The position numbers and the translations under genes are program-made. The notes beneath the pieces are model-generated. The model was given only the letters and a program-made list of their open reading frames with translations. It made no database searches and was not told the origin of the DNA. This document shows, in pieces, positions 37,930 to 46,391 of a stretch of 64,000 bases of DNA. Every line of letters begins with the position of its first letter. The stretch's first letter is position 1. Origin of the DNA: Mycobacterium sp. DL (lineage in GTDB: Bacteria; Actinomycetota; Actinomycetes; Mycobacteriales; Mycobacteriaceae); contig NZ_CP155796.1 of NCBI RefSeq assembly GCF_039729195.1, positions 4,960,001 to 5,024,000 on the forward strand, given 5' to 3'.

Positions 37930-39717
37930 GTGACACCACGGTCGAACTCCCGATCCCTCGCACGTGCGCCGCTGGCGGTGCTTGTGGCGGTCCTGCTGGT
38001 CCTCGCCGGCTGCAGCGACTCCGCAGACCGGCTGAACACCACCTTGCGGTCCTTCGCCGAGGCGCTGAGCAGCGGTGACGACGCCGCTGCGGCAGCCCTG
38101 ACCACCGACGAGCCTGCGGCCGCCGACACCCTCGGCGCGCTGTTCGCCAGTCTCGGCAACGACGTCCGCGTCGACGCCGGCACCGCCGAGGAGCAGGACG
38201 GCGCGGCGACGTTCACCCTCGACACCACGTGGAAGTTCGGTCCCGACGGCCGCAACGAGTGGACCTACTCGACAAACGGGGCGGCCACCGCCGACGGCGA
38301 CGACTGGCGCATCCGGTGGAACCCGACCACCGTCGCTCCCGGACTCGACCAGGGGCCGCTGAGCTACAGCACGCTTGTCCCACAACCTGCGGCACGGGTC
38401 CTCGACCGCACCGGGGCGGAACTGCTCACCCAGCACATCGTCACCCTGGTCGACATCACCGCCGGTGTCGACGTGAATGCTGTTGCAGCACTGCTCAATC
38501 CGATCGCGCCGGGCATCACACCCGAGTCGTTGGCGCGCGACCTCGACGCCGCAGCGGGCAAACCGGTCACCGCGGTCATCCTGCGTCAGGAAGACCTCGC
38601 GCCCATCGAGTCGCAGCTCACGGGGCTGCCGAACGTCACGCTCAACCAGCAGCTCAGGCTGTTGGCCACCGACCGCGCGTTGACGTCGCCGACGCTCTCG
38701 GGCCTGTCCGACCTGTGGCAGCAGCGCACCGATGCAGCAGCCGGGTGGGCGGTGAGCGCCGAGACCAGCGCCGGTGCGCAACGCGTCGGCGGGCAGGACG
38801 CTCGGCCCGTCGGCGACATCGCGAGCACGCTGGACATCGGCTTGCAACGCGCCGCCGAGGACGCGCTGGCACCGCTGACCACGCCGGCGACGATCGTGGC
38901 GATTCAGCCGTCGACGGGCGACCTGCTGGCTGTGGCGCAGAACGCGCCCGCCGACGCGCAGGGGCCCATCGCGCTGACCGGCCTGTATCCGCCGGGGTCG
39001 ACGTTCAAGACGGTGACCGTCTCGGCGGCTTTGCAGTCCGGGCAGGTCACTCCGGACAGCGTCGTCGCCTGCCCGGGGACCGAGAACATCGAGGGCAGGC
39101 AGATTCCCAACGACGACAACTTCGATCTCGGTGAGGTGCCGCTGCACACGGCGTTCGCGAAGTCCTGCAACACCACCATGGGCCGGCTCGCGGTGAACCT
39201 CCCTCCCGACGGCCTGACCCAGGCCGCCGCGCAACTCGGCCTCGGGATCGACTACACCGCGCCGGGCATGACGACGGTCACCGGATCGGTGCCGGTCGCC
39301 GACACCCCCGCACTGCGGGTCGAGGCAGGCATCGGCCAGGGGAAGGTGATCGCCTCGCCGTTCGGCATGGCGCTGGTCGCCGCGACGCTGGCGCACGGAT
39401 CGGTTCCTGCGCCGGCGATCGTCGAGGGCGAACCCGGCGTGGCCGACCGCACGCCGGAGCCACTTCCGGCCACCGTGGACGAGCAGGTGCAGGCGATGAT
39501 GCGCGAGACGATCACCGGCGGGACCGCGACCCAACTGCAGGACATCCCGGGGCTGCTCGGGAAGACCGGCACCGCTGAGTACATCGACGACCAGAACGCG
39601 CACGGCTGGTTCGTGGGCATCGACGGCGACCTGGCGCTGGCGGTATTCGTCAGCGACGCAGGCAGTTCCGGACCCGCTGTGGATGCAGCCGGTCAATTCC
39701 TGCGGGCCACCGGCTAG
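37930..39717 (+). CDS. Penicillin-binding lipoprotein, class B transpeptidase
   Basis: 595 residues. Lipoprotein signal with lipobox LVLAGC (Cys about 28). N-terminal NTF2-like MecA_N domain (about residues 30-140), dimerisation region, then the transpeptidase domain: STFK with Ser357, SCN with Ser412, KTGT near 545. Similar in layout to Rv2864c (PbpLipo). It lies 21 bp after ispH, where M. tuberculosis goes on to Rv1111c, so it is an extra gene at this locus. Acts outside the membrane in peptidoglycan cross-linking. Confidence 0.92.
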   Translation: MTPRSNSRSLARAPLAVLVAVLLVLAGCSDSADRLNTTLRSFAEALSSGDDAAAAALTTDEPAAADTLGALFASLGNDVRVDAGTAEEQDGAATFTLDTTWKFGPDGRNEWTYSTNGAATADGDDWRIRWNPTTVAPGLDQGPLSYSTLVPQPAARVLDRTGAELLTQHIVTLVDITAGVDVNAVAALLNPIAPGITPESLARDLDAAAGKPVTAVILRQEDLAPIESQLTGLPNVTLNQQLRLLATDRALTSPTLSGLSDLWQQRTDAAAGWAVSAETSAGAQRVGGQDARPVGDIASTLDIGLQRAAEDALAPLTTPATIVAIQPSTGDLLAVAQNAPADAQGPIALTGLYPPGSTFKTVTVSAALQSGQVTPDSVVACPGTENIEGRQIPNDDNFDLGEVPLHTAFAKSCNTTMGRLAVNLPPDGLTQAAAQLGLGIDYTAPGMTTVTGSVPVADTPALRVEAGIGQGKVIASPFGMALVAATLAHGSVPAPAIVEGEPGVADRTPEPLPATVDEQVQAMMRETITGGTATQLQDIPGLLGKTGTAEYIDDQNAHGWFVGIDGDLALAVFVSDAGSSGPAVDAAGQFLRATG

Positions 39718-40913
39718 ATGTCGTACTCCCACCGGTCGGGTTCGTGGTCACGCGGCGGGCGCCGACGCGGCCGGTACTCGGGGCCGTCGACCGATTCGTC
39801 CGCACCGCGGTAGCGCACCCGCGAGACCGGATGGTGTGAACTGGCTGCGCTCCGACGGTGCGGTTCCAGGGGCTCGTAGCCGTCACGTCCCGGACTGGAC
39901 CAGCCGTCACGTTCGGCGGGGCCGGACCATCCGCCACGTTCTTCGGGACCGGACCAATCGCCGGAGCGACGTCGCCGTTGCGGACGCTCCCGGTCCAGAC
40001 TCTCGGGACGGTCGCGGCGGTCACGATCTCGGTTCCGGTCGGGACGGTCCCGCTCGCGACGCTCGGCGCGTTCCTTCGAGGTGCGGCGTTCCGCGGGCGG
40101 CGCAGCGCGCGGATCTCTGTCCGACCCACGGGGGCGTCGACGCGGTACGTCCGCCGGAGGCGGTTCGCTGGGGCGGGGCCGGCGTCTGCGGGGACGATCA
40201 ACGGCCTCGACGGCTTCGATGATCTCGGTGTCCGGTGGACGCGCATGCCGGGACCGGGACGGACTGCCCTCGCGCTTGGCGGCCCGCGCGCGGCGCGCTG
40301 CCGGGTCGGCTCGCTGCGCCGCTGCTTTCGACGAGCGAGTCGGCCGCCGCTCCGCCGAATGGCGGCGCTGCGCGTCCCGGTCGGAGGGATCGGCGTCGGG
40401 AGTGCCGCCCAGGAATGCCGACAACTTCGCCGAGATCCGCCCGCCCGCTGAGGGGGTGGCCTCGGCGGCGGGTGTTTCCTGCGGGGTGGATGTGCCGAAG
40501 TACCAGCGTGCGCCGCCGATCAGGAGTACTGCCGCCGAGGTGAAGAACATCAGCGGGAAGCGTTCGATCAGCGGATAGCCGCAGTTGATCAGGATGTCCT
40601 TCATGCCCTGGATCTCCGCGCTGTGCATCACGTAGTACGCGCCGGGAACCACGACGAACAGGATCAGAGGCGGTTGGATGACCGCGGTGAACACCCCGGA
40701 TCGTCGTACCGCGAGCACTGCGGCCAGGCAGCCGAAGACGAAGAATGCGGAGAAGAGCCCGCTCAGCTCCTGCCCGCCGGAGTCGAAGGCGAATCCGAGC
40801 AGCGACGCGACGACCGCGATGAGGACGGCACCCCACCAGGGAACTCCTGGAATGTTGGGGTGCACGGAGCGGTGATCGGCCGGTATCGACGGCCGCGCGC
40901 GCTGTCCTGACAC
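39714..40913 (-). CDS. DUF6542 membrane protein with charged C-terminal tail (Rv1111c-like)
   Basis: 399 residues. Four membrane helices in the first 135 residues (WWGAVLIAVVASLLGFAF to FFTSAAVLLIGGARW), then about 250 residues of Arg/Asp/Pro-rich disordered sequence with short repeats (RDRPDRNRDRDRRDRPE, GWSGP). Function unknown. GTG 40911-40913. Ends overlap the PBP gene by 4 bp, tail to tail. Confidence 0.82.
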   Translation of the reverse strand: MSGQRARPSIPADHRSVHPNIPGVPWWGAVLIAVVASLLGFAFDSGGQELSGLFSAFFVFGCLAAVLAVRRSGVFTAVIQPPLILFVVVPGAYYVMHSAEIQGMKDILINCGYPLIERFPLMFFTSAAVLLIGGARWYFGTSTPQETPAAEATPSAGGRISAKLSAFLGGTPDADPSDRDAQRRHSAERRPTRSSKAAAQRADPAARRARAAKREGSPSRSRHARPPDTEIIEAVEAVDRPRRRRPRPSEPPPADVPRRRPRGSDRDPRAAPPAERRTSKERAERRERDRPDRNRDRDRRDRPESLDRERPQRRRRSGDWSGPEERGGWSGPAERDGWSSPGRDGYEPLEPHRRSAASSHHPVSRVRYRGADESVDGPEYRPRRRPPRDHEPDRWEYDI

Positions 40914-40995
40914 AGATCGACCGTACCGGCTGATTCGACGAGACGCCGCCAGCGTGGATTGGCGAGCCGATCACACCGCTTAGACTGTGGATCCC

Positions 40996-42069
40996 GTGGG
41001 CCTCAATCTGGGAATCGTCGGACTACCCAACGTCGGCAAGTCGACGTTGTTCAACGCGTTGACACGAAACGACGTGTTGGCTGCCAACTACCCCTTCGCG
41101 ACGATCGAGCCGAACGAAGGTGTGGTCGCGCTGCCGGACCCACGGCTCGACGAGCTGGCGAAGATCTTCGGCTCCGAGAAGATCGTGCCCGCGCCGGTGA
41201 CGTTCGTCGACATCGCGGGAATCGTCAAAGGGGCGTCCGAGGGAGCCGGCCTGGGCAACAAGTTCCTGGCCAACATCCGCGAGAGTGATGCCATCTGCCA
41301 GGTGGTGCGGGTGTTCGCCGACGACGACGTCGTGCACGTCGACGGCCGGGTCGATCCACAATCCGACATCGAGATCATCGAGACGGAGTTGATTCTCGCC
41401 GACATGCAGACCCTCGAGCGGGCACTGCCTCGGCTGGAGAAGGAAGCGCGGACCCACAAGGATCGCAAGCCCGTACTCGATGCGGCGGCCGCTGCCCAAC
41501 AGGTGTTAGACGGCGGCAAGACGTTGTTCTCCGCCGGTGTCGACGTGTCGATGCTGCGTGAGCTGAACCTGATGACATCCAAGCCCTTCCTGTACGTGTT
41601 CAACGCCGACGAGTCCGTGCTCACCGATTCCGCGCGGGTCGCCGAGCTTCGCGAATTGGTCGCGCCGGCCGATGCGGTGTTCTTGGACGCGAAGATCGAG
41701 GCCGAGCTCCAGGAGCTCGACGAGGAGTCGGCCGCGGAGTTGCTCGAGTCGATCGGCCAGACCGAGCGAGGCCTGGATGCGTTGGCGCGGGCAGGGTTTC
41801 ACACGCTGAAGTTGCAGACCTACCTCACGGCGGGTCCAAAAGAAGCCCGCGCCTGGACGATTCACCAGGGGGATACCGCGCCGAAGGCCGCAGGCGTCAT
41901 CCACTCGGACTTCGAAAAGGGCTTCATCAAAGCCGAGATCGTGTCCTACGACGATCTCGTCGCCGCCGGTTCCATGGCCGCGGCCAAGTCCGCCGGCAAG
42001 GTCCGGATGGAGGGCAAGGAGTACGTGATGGCCGACGGCGACGTGGTGGAGTTCCGGTTCAACGTGTAG
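40996..42069 (+). CDS. ychF: Redox-regulated ATPase YchF (Obg-like)
   Basis: 357 residues, same length as Rv1112. G1 motif [10 protein letters not shown]3-like DIAGIVKGA, and NADE in place of NKxD, which explains the ATP preference; C-terminal TGS domain ends in [16 protein letters not shown] 40996 gives the family start [10 protein letters not shown]. YchF binds ribosomes and acts in stress responses. The gene is intact, but its 3' end is repeated at least six times downstream and appears to be the edge of an accessory region. Confidence 0.96.
   Translation: MGLNLGIVGLPNVGKSTLFNALTRNDVLAANYPFATIEPNEGVVALPDPRLDELAKIFGSEKIVPAPVTFVDIAGIVKGASEGAGLGNKFLANIRESDAICQVVRVFADDDVVHVDGRVDPQSDIEIIETELILADMQTLERALPRLEKEARTHKDRKPVLDAAAAAQQVLDGGKTLFSAGVDVSMLRELNLMTSKPFLYVFNADESVLTDSARVAELRELVAPADAVFLDAKIEAELQELDEESAAELLESIGQTERGLDALARAGFHTLKLQTYLTAGPKEARAWTIHQGDTAPKAAGVIHSDFEKGFIKAEIVSYDDLVAAGSMAAAKSAGKVRMEGKEYVMADGDVVEFRFNV
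42028..42069 (+). repeat. ychF 3' end, native copy of the recurrent repeat
   Basis: The last 14 codons including stop, from ATGGCCGACGGCGACG to TTCCGGTTCAACGTGTAG. This 42-bp segment, or its last 19-36 bp, recurs in direct orientation at 42713, 43419, 46872, 47918/48162, 48803 and 49530. Probable attachment site (inference). Confidence 0.8.
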
Positions 42070-42121
42070 GCCCGACCGAAATCGTTCGCAATCCGGCGCA
42101 CCCGTCAAGCAGTATGTGCGT

Positions 42122-42670
42122 GTGTCCATCATTGTCATCACCGGCATCCAAGCGGCTGGCAAATCGACGGTTGCCCAGGCACTGGCGGAGAGTCTGCCGA
42201 ACAGCGTCCACGTCCGCGGAGACCTGTTCCGTCGCATGATCGTGAACGGCCGGGTGGAGATGGGGGGTACGACGCCCGAGCCCAAGGCTTTGGAGCAGCT
42301 CGCGCTGCGGTACGAGTTGGCGGCCGAAACAGCAGATCGCTACGCGCAAGCAGGTTTCATGGTGGTACTGCAGGACATCATCCTGGGAGAACATCTGCAA
42401 AACGTCGTCAACCACATCAGGAGTCGTCCGCTCTCTGTCGTGGTGTTGGCACCGTCAGTTGAGGCCGTCGCTGAGCGGAACGCCGAACGACAGGCCACCC
42501 GCGGAAAGGCTGCGTATCAGCCCGGCCAGGCTGACATCTCGATGTTCGACGATTGGCTCCGATCGACCACCCCGCGTATCGGTTGTTGGCTCGACACCTC
42601 AGAACTGAGCGTTGCCGATACGGTGGCCTACATCCGCGGCCATTTGGAATCTTCGGCGCGCGTCCTCTAG
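42122..42670 (+). CDS. P-loop kinase/AAA-type ATPase
   Basis: 182 residues. Walker A GIQAAGKSTVAQAL near residue 7, then a lid-rich kinase fold resembling chloramphenicol phosphotransferase or zeta-toxin-type nucleotide kinases (VHVRGDLFRRMI; FMVVLQDIILGEHL). The acceptor is unknown. GTG 42122 is taken as start; GTG 42116 is possible. It is the only gene between ychF and the first repeat of the ychF end, about 670 bp in all. Confidence 0.75.
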   Translation: MSIIVITGIQAAGKSTVAQALAESLPNSVHVRGDLFRRMIVNGRVEMGGTTPEPKALEQLALRYELAAETADRYAQAGFMVVLQDIILGEHLQNVVNHIRSRPLSVVVLAPSVEAVAERNAERQATRGKAAYQPGQADISMFDDWLRSTTPRIGCWLDTSELSVADTVAYIRGHLESSARVL

Positions 42671-42712
42671 CGCGCCTACATCAACAGGTGAAGTTGTTCG
42701 GCGACCGAACTT

Positions 42713-42738
42713 TGGTGGAGTTCCGCTTCAACGTGTAG
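42713..42738 (+). repeat. ychF 3'-end repeat, copy 2
   Basis: TGGTGGAGTTCCGCTTCAAC then GTGTAG: 26 bp with one difference from ychF (CGC for CGG, a synonymous change). The frame VEFRFNV-stop is kept. Sequence on both sides is unrelated to ychF. Confidence 0.8.
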
Positions 42739-42764
42739 GTGCGTTTCGGTTCGACGTCGCGAGG

Positions 42765-43367
42765 TCATTGGGCGACGAGAGCGAGAGCAGCGTGCGATCT
42801 GACCAGATCCGTACCTGGTCGCCGTAACCGATCCACCTCGACGAATCCGGCCGCCGACAGCATCGTCAACATTTCTTCGACGGGCCATCGATAAGCGGTC
42901 GTGACCTTGTGCGCGAAGGGTTCCAAATCGTCGCCCTCGAAGAAGCCGACCACAAGGCTTCCGTTGTCGGACAACGCCGTACGAAACGTATTCAGAACAT
43001 CTCCGACCGCGTCAGGTTCGTAGTGGATCAGGGAGTACCAAGCGAGGATCCCGCTTAGGGAACCGCCCGGCAGGTCGAGGGGGCACATCGAATTAACGGC
43101 GTACTCTACGTCGGGCCGATTCGCGCGGGCGGTCTCGATGAACGCGGGAACTAGATCTATCCCCATTGCCTTGAAGCCGAGGTCAGTCAAATAGCCGGTC
43201 AGGTGGCCGGGTCCGCAGCCGGCATCAAGGATCGTGCCGACGCAACGCCTGAAGTTACGGTCGAGGAATTGGAGGTCGTCGGCATCGACATGGGCGACGG
43301 TACCGAACATGCGTGTGTAGACATCTGATACCTCGGTGTAGCGGAGCCTGATGAGGGATTCCGTCAT
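42765..43367 (-). CDS. Class I SAM-dependent methyltransferase
   Basis: 200 residues. SAM motif I ILDAGCGPGHLTGYL near residue 46, acidic GIDLVPAF for motif II, and LPGGSLSGILAWYSLIHY as motif III/IV. Resembles small-molecule methyltransferases. ATG 43365-43367. Only gene between repeat copies 2 and 3, transcribed against the direction of the repeats. Substrate unknown. Confidence 0.85.
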   Translation of the reverse strand: MTESLIRLRYTEVSDVYTRMFGTVAHVDADDLQFLDRNFRRCVGTILDAGCGPGHLTGYLTDLGFKAMGIDLVPAFIETARANRPDVEYAVNSMCPLDLPGGSLSGILAWYSLIHYEPDAVGDVLNTFRTALSDNGSLVVGFFEGDDLEPFAHKVTTAYRWPVEEMLTMLSAAGFVEVDRLRRPGTDLVRSHAALALVAQ

Positions 43368-43418
43368 GAAGGTGACTCTAGGCGGCCGCCGTTTTTCGAT
43401 GCAGTGCCGTTTATCGCC

Positions 43419-43460
43419 ATGGCCGACGGCGACGTGGTGGAGTTCCGGTTCAACGTCTAA
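43419..43460 (+). repeat. ychF 3'-end repeat, copy 3
   Basis: All 42 bp of the ychF end with only two differences, both at the stop (GTCTAA for GTGTAG). It still encodes [17 protein letters not shown]. The synonymous differences suggest it came from the ychF of another strain rather than by local slippage. Confidence 0.9.
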
Positions 43461-43704
43461 GACGAAGCAGTAATAGCGAGGTGGCGCGCGAGACTCTCAC
43501 GCCGCTGCCGGAGGACGACTACCTGCCACTTGGCGCAGTCGCGTTATCGGCTGTGCCGGTATGCCGTCGAGCGTGACACTCAGGTGTGCAAACCACGCGC
43601 ACCGCGAGTAACGAATCGCATTGCGGGATAACATAATAACCCACAGGTTTCCCGACAGGGGAGGGCATTTCAGTCTTACCCAGGGCCGAACGACGGCCGC
43701 CCGC
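43461..43704. other. Gene-free stretch after repeat copy 3
   Basis: About 240 bp with an AT-rich pocket near 43620-43660. I see no convincing gene, tRNA or terminator here; the antisense open frame over it lacks any recognisable motif. Confidence 0.5.
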
Positions 43705-44301
43705 CTAGGACTTGCGAGCGGCTCCGACGAACAGCACTCCGCCGAGGTGTCGCTCGATCCGCGCAGTGCCGTGCAAGCCGTGACGAGCCAGCTCGGTAGC
43801 GAACTCCTCGGCGTCGAAACGGTTCTCGCGCGGGTGCACCGTGAACGTGCGGAACGCCCACGTCTCAAGCATGTGGCGCGGAACCTCCTCGAACAGCAGT
43901 TGTCCGCCGGGTCGCAGCACTCGCGTGATCTCGGCGATGGCCTGCTGCCACTGCGGAACGTGGTGGATGATGCCGAAATCCATCACGGTGTCCTGGCTGG
44001 CGGCTGGTTGTTTGATCTCGCAGGCGTCGCCGACTGAGAGCGACACCGGACGGTCATGCAGGCGTCGGCGCGCCACCTCGACCATGCGCTCGTCAAGGTC
44101 GAACGCGGTGACCCGGCTGGCGTGGAGTCGGTCGAGGATGACCTCGGCCCCGACGCCGCGACCGCACCCGACTTCGAGCACGTCCTGGCCCGCGAGGTCG
44201 CCACCGGCAAGACGGCGAAACCACGCCGCTTCCCGGAGGTGTTGGTGGGCGGCGCGGATCGGGTTGTTCATCGCGGCCCGTTCGATGGCGTTCAGCTTCA
44301 T
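43705..44301 (-). CDS. Class I SAM-dependent methyltransferase next to a metal repressor
   Basis: 198 residues. SAM motif I VLEVGCGRGVGAEVI near residue 40, AFDLDERMVEVAR, then IIHHVPQWQQAI and LRPGGQLLFEEV, a UbiE/Methyltransf_11 pattern. ATG 44299-44301 is preceded by GAGG. Divergent from the CmtR-type repressor across 79 bp that carry its probable operators, so metal-responsive expression is likely. Substrate unknown. Confidence 0.85.
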   Translation of the reverse strand: MKLNAIERAAMNNPIRAAHQHLREAAWFRRLAGGDLAGQDVLEVGCGRGVGAEVILDRLHASRVTAFDLDERMVEVARRRLHDRPVSLSVGDACEIKQPAASQDTVMDFGIIHHVPQWQQAIAEITRVLRPGGQLLFEEVPRHMLETWAFRTFTVHPRENRFDAEEFATELARHGLHGTARIERHLGGVLFVGAARKS

Positions 44302-44330
44302 CGGATACCTCATCTCATCGTGTGCCACCG

Positions 44331-44343
44331 TTATCATCGGCAT
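44331..44343. promoter_or_regulatory. Probable CmtR-type operator half-site
   Basis: TTATCATCGGCAT; its complement ATGCCGATGATAA nearly recurs at 44381-44393 (ATGCCGATGAAAA), forming a spaced inverted pair around the cmtR start. The same TTATCATCG precedes the second cmtR gene at 63347. Confidence 0.5.
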
Positions 44344-44350
44344 AAGTGGT

Positions 44351-44374
44351 TGAATCGTATTCAGAAGCTATCAT
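44351..44374 (+). promoter_or_regulatory. Promoter and palindrome of the CmtR-type gene; leaderless
   Basis: A TGAATCGTATTCA palindrome (44351-44363) is followed by a TATCAT -10 box (44369-44374) that ends 6 nt before the ATG, so the transcript should begin at or next to the start codon. Confidence 0.55.
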
Positions 44375-44380
44375 CGTGTA

Positions 44381-44746
44381 ATGCCGATGAAAAGAAGTCG
44401 CATTCCTCCGGCTGGGCGCGAGGACCTGGCGGGTGCAGTCGCCCTGTTCCACGGCCTGTCCGATCCGACCCGGCTGGCCATCGTCCGCCACCTGGCTGGC
44501 GGCGAGGCGCGAGTGGTCGACCTGCTGCGAGCGCTCGGCCTTCCCCAATCGACGGTCTCGTCGCACCTGTCTTGCCTGCGGGACTGCGGCTTGGTCAACG
44601 GACGCCCCGAAGGCCGACAGATGTTCTATTCGCTGGCCCGACCCGAGCTACTCGACCTCCTGGCCTCCGCTGAAACCCTGCTCACCGCGACCGGCAACGC
44701 CGTCGCGCTGTGCCCGACCTACGGCACCGACAACCCGACCCGATGA
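44381..44746 (+). CDS. ArsR-SmtB family metal repressor, CmtR type
   Basis: 121 residues. Winged helix with LSDPTRLAIVRHLAG and LPQSTVSSHLSCLRDCGLV. Cys65 and Cys69 in helix R and Cys111 near the C-terminus reproduce the cadmium/lead-binding triad of M. tuberculosis CmtR. The stop overlaps the CDF transporter start by 4 bp. A close paralog lies at 63360. Metal specificity (Cd/Pb) is family inference. Confidence 0.88.
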   Translation: MPMKRSRIPPAGREDLAGAVALFHGLSDPTRLAIVRHLAGGEARVVDLLRALGLPQSTVSSHLSCLRDCGLVNGRPEGRQMFYSLARPELLDLLASAETLLTATGNAVALCPTYGTDNPTR

Positions 44747-45396
44747 GCACACCCGACACCACGCTGACCGCCGCTGAGACAGAACGGCTCACCCGCCAAG
44801 GACTGCGGCTGGCTCAGTTCACCGTCGGCTACAACGTCGTCGAAGGCGCTGTCGCCATCACCGCCGGGCTGATGGCCGGGATGGTGTCCGTGGTTGGGTT
44901 CGGCATCGACTCGGGCATCGAATCGATCGCCGGTGTCCTGGTCGCTATCCGACTTTCGGCGCGGCTGCGCCACGGCCACGCCGATGAACGTAAGGAGCGC
45001 ATCGCTCTCAAGCTGGTCGCCGGCACGTTCTTCCTGCTCGCCGCTTACGTCACCATCGAGGGCATCCGCAGCCTGATCGGCGGCGAGGAGCCCGAAAGCT
45101 CGTCACTGGCGATCGGTCTGCTGGTGGCGTCGATGATCGTGATGCCGGTGTTGGCTGCCGCCAAGAAGAAGGTCGGCACCCAACTCAAGGACAACCTCAT
45201 CCTCGCCGATGCCGCCGAGACGAGAATCTGTGTGCTGCTGAGCATCTCCACGCTGCTCGGCGTCGGGCTGTACGCCCTCACCGGCGCCGGCTGGCTCGAC
45301 CCCGTTGCTGGCTTCGTCATCGCCGCGTTCGCCATCCACGAAGGCAGGGAAGCCTGGGAGGGGGAACTGGTCGAGGACGATGACGACGACGACTGA
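44743..45396 (+). CDS. Cation diffusion facilitator-type transporter
   Basis: 217 residues, five to six membrane helices. Intramembrane acidic residues in GFGIDSGIESIAGVLVAI and ILADAAETRICVLL correspond to the metal sites of CDF proteins. It lacks the cytoplasmic CTD and ends in a run of acidic residues (EDDDDDD). ATG 44743 is coupled to the repressor stop. Exports a divalent metal, probably that sensed by the upstream repressor. Confidence 0.85.
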   Translation: MSTPDTTLTAAETERLTRQGLRLAQFTVGYNVVEGAVAITAGLMAGMVSVVGFGIDSGIESIAGVLVAIRLSARLRHGHADERKERIALKLVAGTFFLLAAYVTIEGIRSLIGGEEPESSSLAIGLLVASMIVMPVLAAAKKKVGTQLKDNLILADAAETRICVLLSISTLLGVGLYALTGAGWLDPVAGFVIAAFAIHEGREAWEGELVEDDDDDD

Positions 45397-45517
45397 ACAG
45401 AGCGCGGTATGAGCCGCATCACCGGGAGGCGGCGGCTGAACAAATACGACACTGTGCCGCGCTTTAGGGGCACAAATGCCCTACAACCCCGATTCGACAG
45501 CCAGCGACTATTGGACG

Positions 45518-45790
45518 ATGGCTGAATCTCGTGAGTCCGGGACAGAACGAGCCGCAGCAGCAGTAGGGGAGCGGCGCGTCTTTGAGTCGCCATCCCTCAC
45601 CACGATGGCAGGCGCAACAGGTCGAGTTCGAGATGGATATCACCAGCCGGGGATGATGGGACCGAGTCAGATGGGACCGTACGGCCAGAGGGGGCCGGGC
45701 ATGACGGGACCAGGCGGCCCGTGGCCGGGTCGGCAGACGCCCACGACCACGGCTCCGACCACGCATCGGCCATGGGGGTGGTCGCCGTGA
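45518..45790 (+). CDS. Small Met/Gly/Pro-rich protein
   Basis: About 90 residues from ATG 45518; an earlier in-frame ATG is at 45476. The C-terminal half is low-complexity with Met-Gly-Pro motifs (GMMGPSQMGPYGQRGPGM). Such runs bind copper or other soft metals in some exported proteins. It ends 7 bp before the next gene, which has similar motifs. No signal peptide is evident, and the start is uncertain. Confidence 0.4.
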   Translation: MAESRESGTERAAAAVGERRVFESPSLTTMAGATGRVRDGYHQPGMMGPSQMGPYGQRGPGMTGPGGPWPGRQTPTTTAPTTHRPWGWSP

Positions 45791-45797
45791 GGTCACG

Positions 45798-46391
45798 ATG
45801 GCGCGGTTGATGAATCGCCGTGCGGCGCTCGCCGCATTCGGCGTATTGGCGGCGGGCAGTGTTCTTGGAGTTGGCTATGGCCTGCGCGGCATTTTCGAAT
45901 CGCGCACGCCCGGGTTCCGGCTCACCAACGGGCCTGGAGACGGCGGGATGATAGGCGTCGGCCCGGCGGACATGAGCAGCTACATGGATATGTTCATGCG
46001 GCACAACCAGATCAATCGAGTCGTCGATGAGATCCCCGGCGGCGTGCGCACCACGACCGAATCGAACTCGCCAGACCTGGCGGCCCAGTTACAGGCCCAC
46101 GTGTCTAGCATGTACGACCGTCTGGGGCAGGGATCCGAGGTCATGTGCATGAGCAGTAGCTTGCCGACACTCTTTCGGAATGCCGGTGGCTATCGCCGCC
46201 AACTCACTTTCACTCCGACGGGTGTAATCGCGGAGGAGACCGCCGACGACCCGAACATCGTCGAAGCCATCCGCGACCATGCCCGTGAGGTCAGCGGCTT
46301 TGTGCGCGAGGGCATGCCAGCGATGATGCAGGGGATGATGGGCGGCGGCATGATGGGACCCGGCGGCATGATGCGCCCGCCGCGCTCGTGA
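45798..46391 (+). CDS. Exported protein with Met-rich C-terminus
   Basis: 197 residues. N-terminal NRRAALAAFGVLAAGSVLG looks like a Tat-type or uncleaved export signal. The middle is soluble (SPDLAAQLQAHVSSMYDRL) and the last 30 residues are methionine-rich (MMQGMMGGGMMGPGGMM), typical of periplasmic copper-binding proteins. ATG 45798 with GAGG upstream. Placed after the repressor and transporter, it may buffer a soft metal outside the membrane; function not established. Confidence 0.7.
   Translation: MARLMNRRAALAAFGVLAAGSVLGVGYGLRGIFESRTPGFRLTNGPGDGGMIGVGPADMSSYMDMFMRHNQINRVVDEIPGGVRTTTESNSPDLAAQLQAHVSSMYDRLGQGSEVMCMSSSLPTLFRNAGGYRRQLTFTPTGVIAEETADDPNIVEAIRDHAREVSGFVREGMPAMMQGMMGGGMMGPGGMMRPPRS

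Noticed and set aside
36856..39732. Very long open frame on the minus strand upstream of the Rv1109c-like gene
   Set aside because: It is antisense to ispH and the penicillin-binding lipoprotein, both of which have complete motifs. High GC makes such mirror frames common.
42050..42069. CCGGTTCAA in the ychF end resembles the tRNA T-arm used as an attachment site by many integrases
   Set aside because: The match is only about 7 bases and there is no tRNA here; it may be chance. Kept only as a side remark to the array finding.
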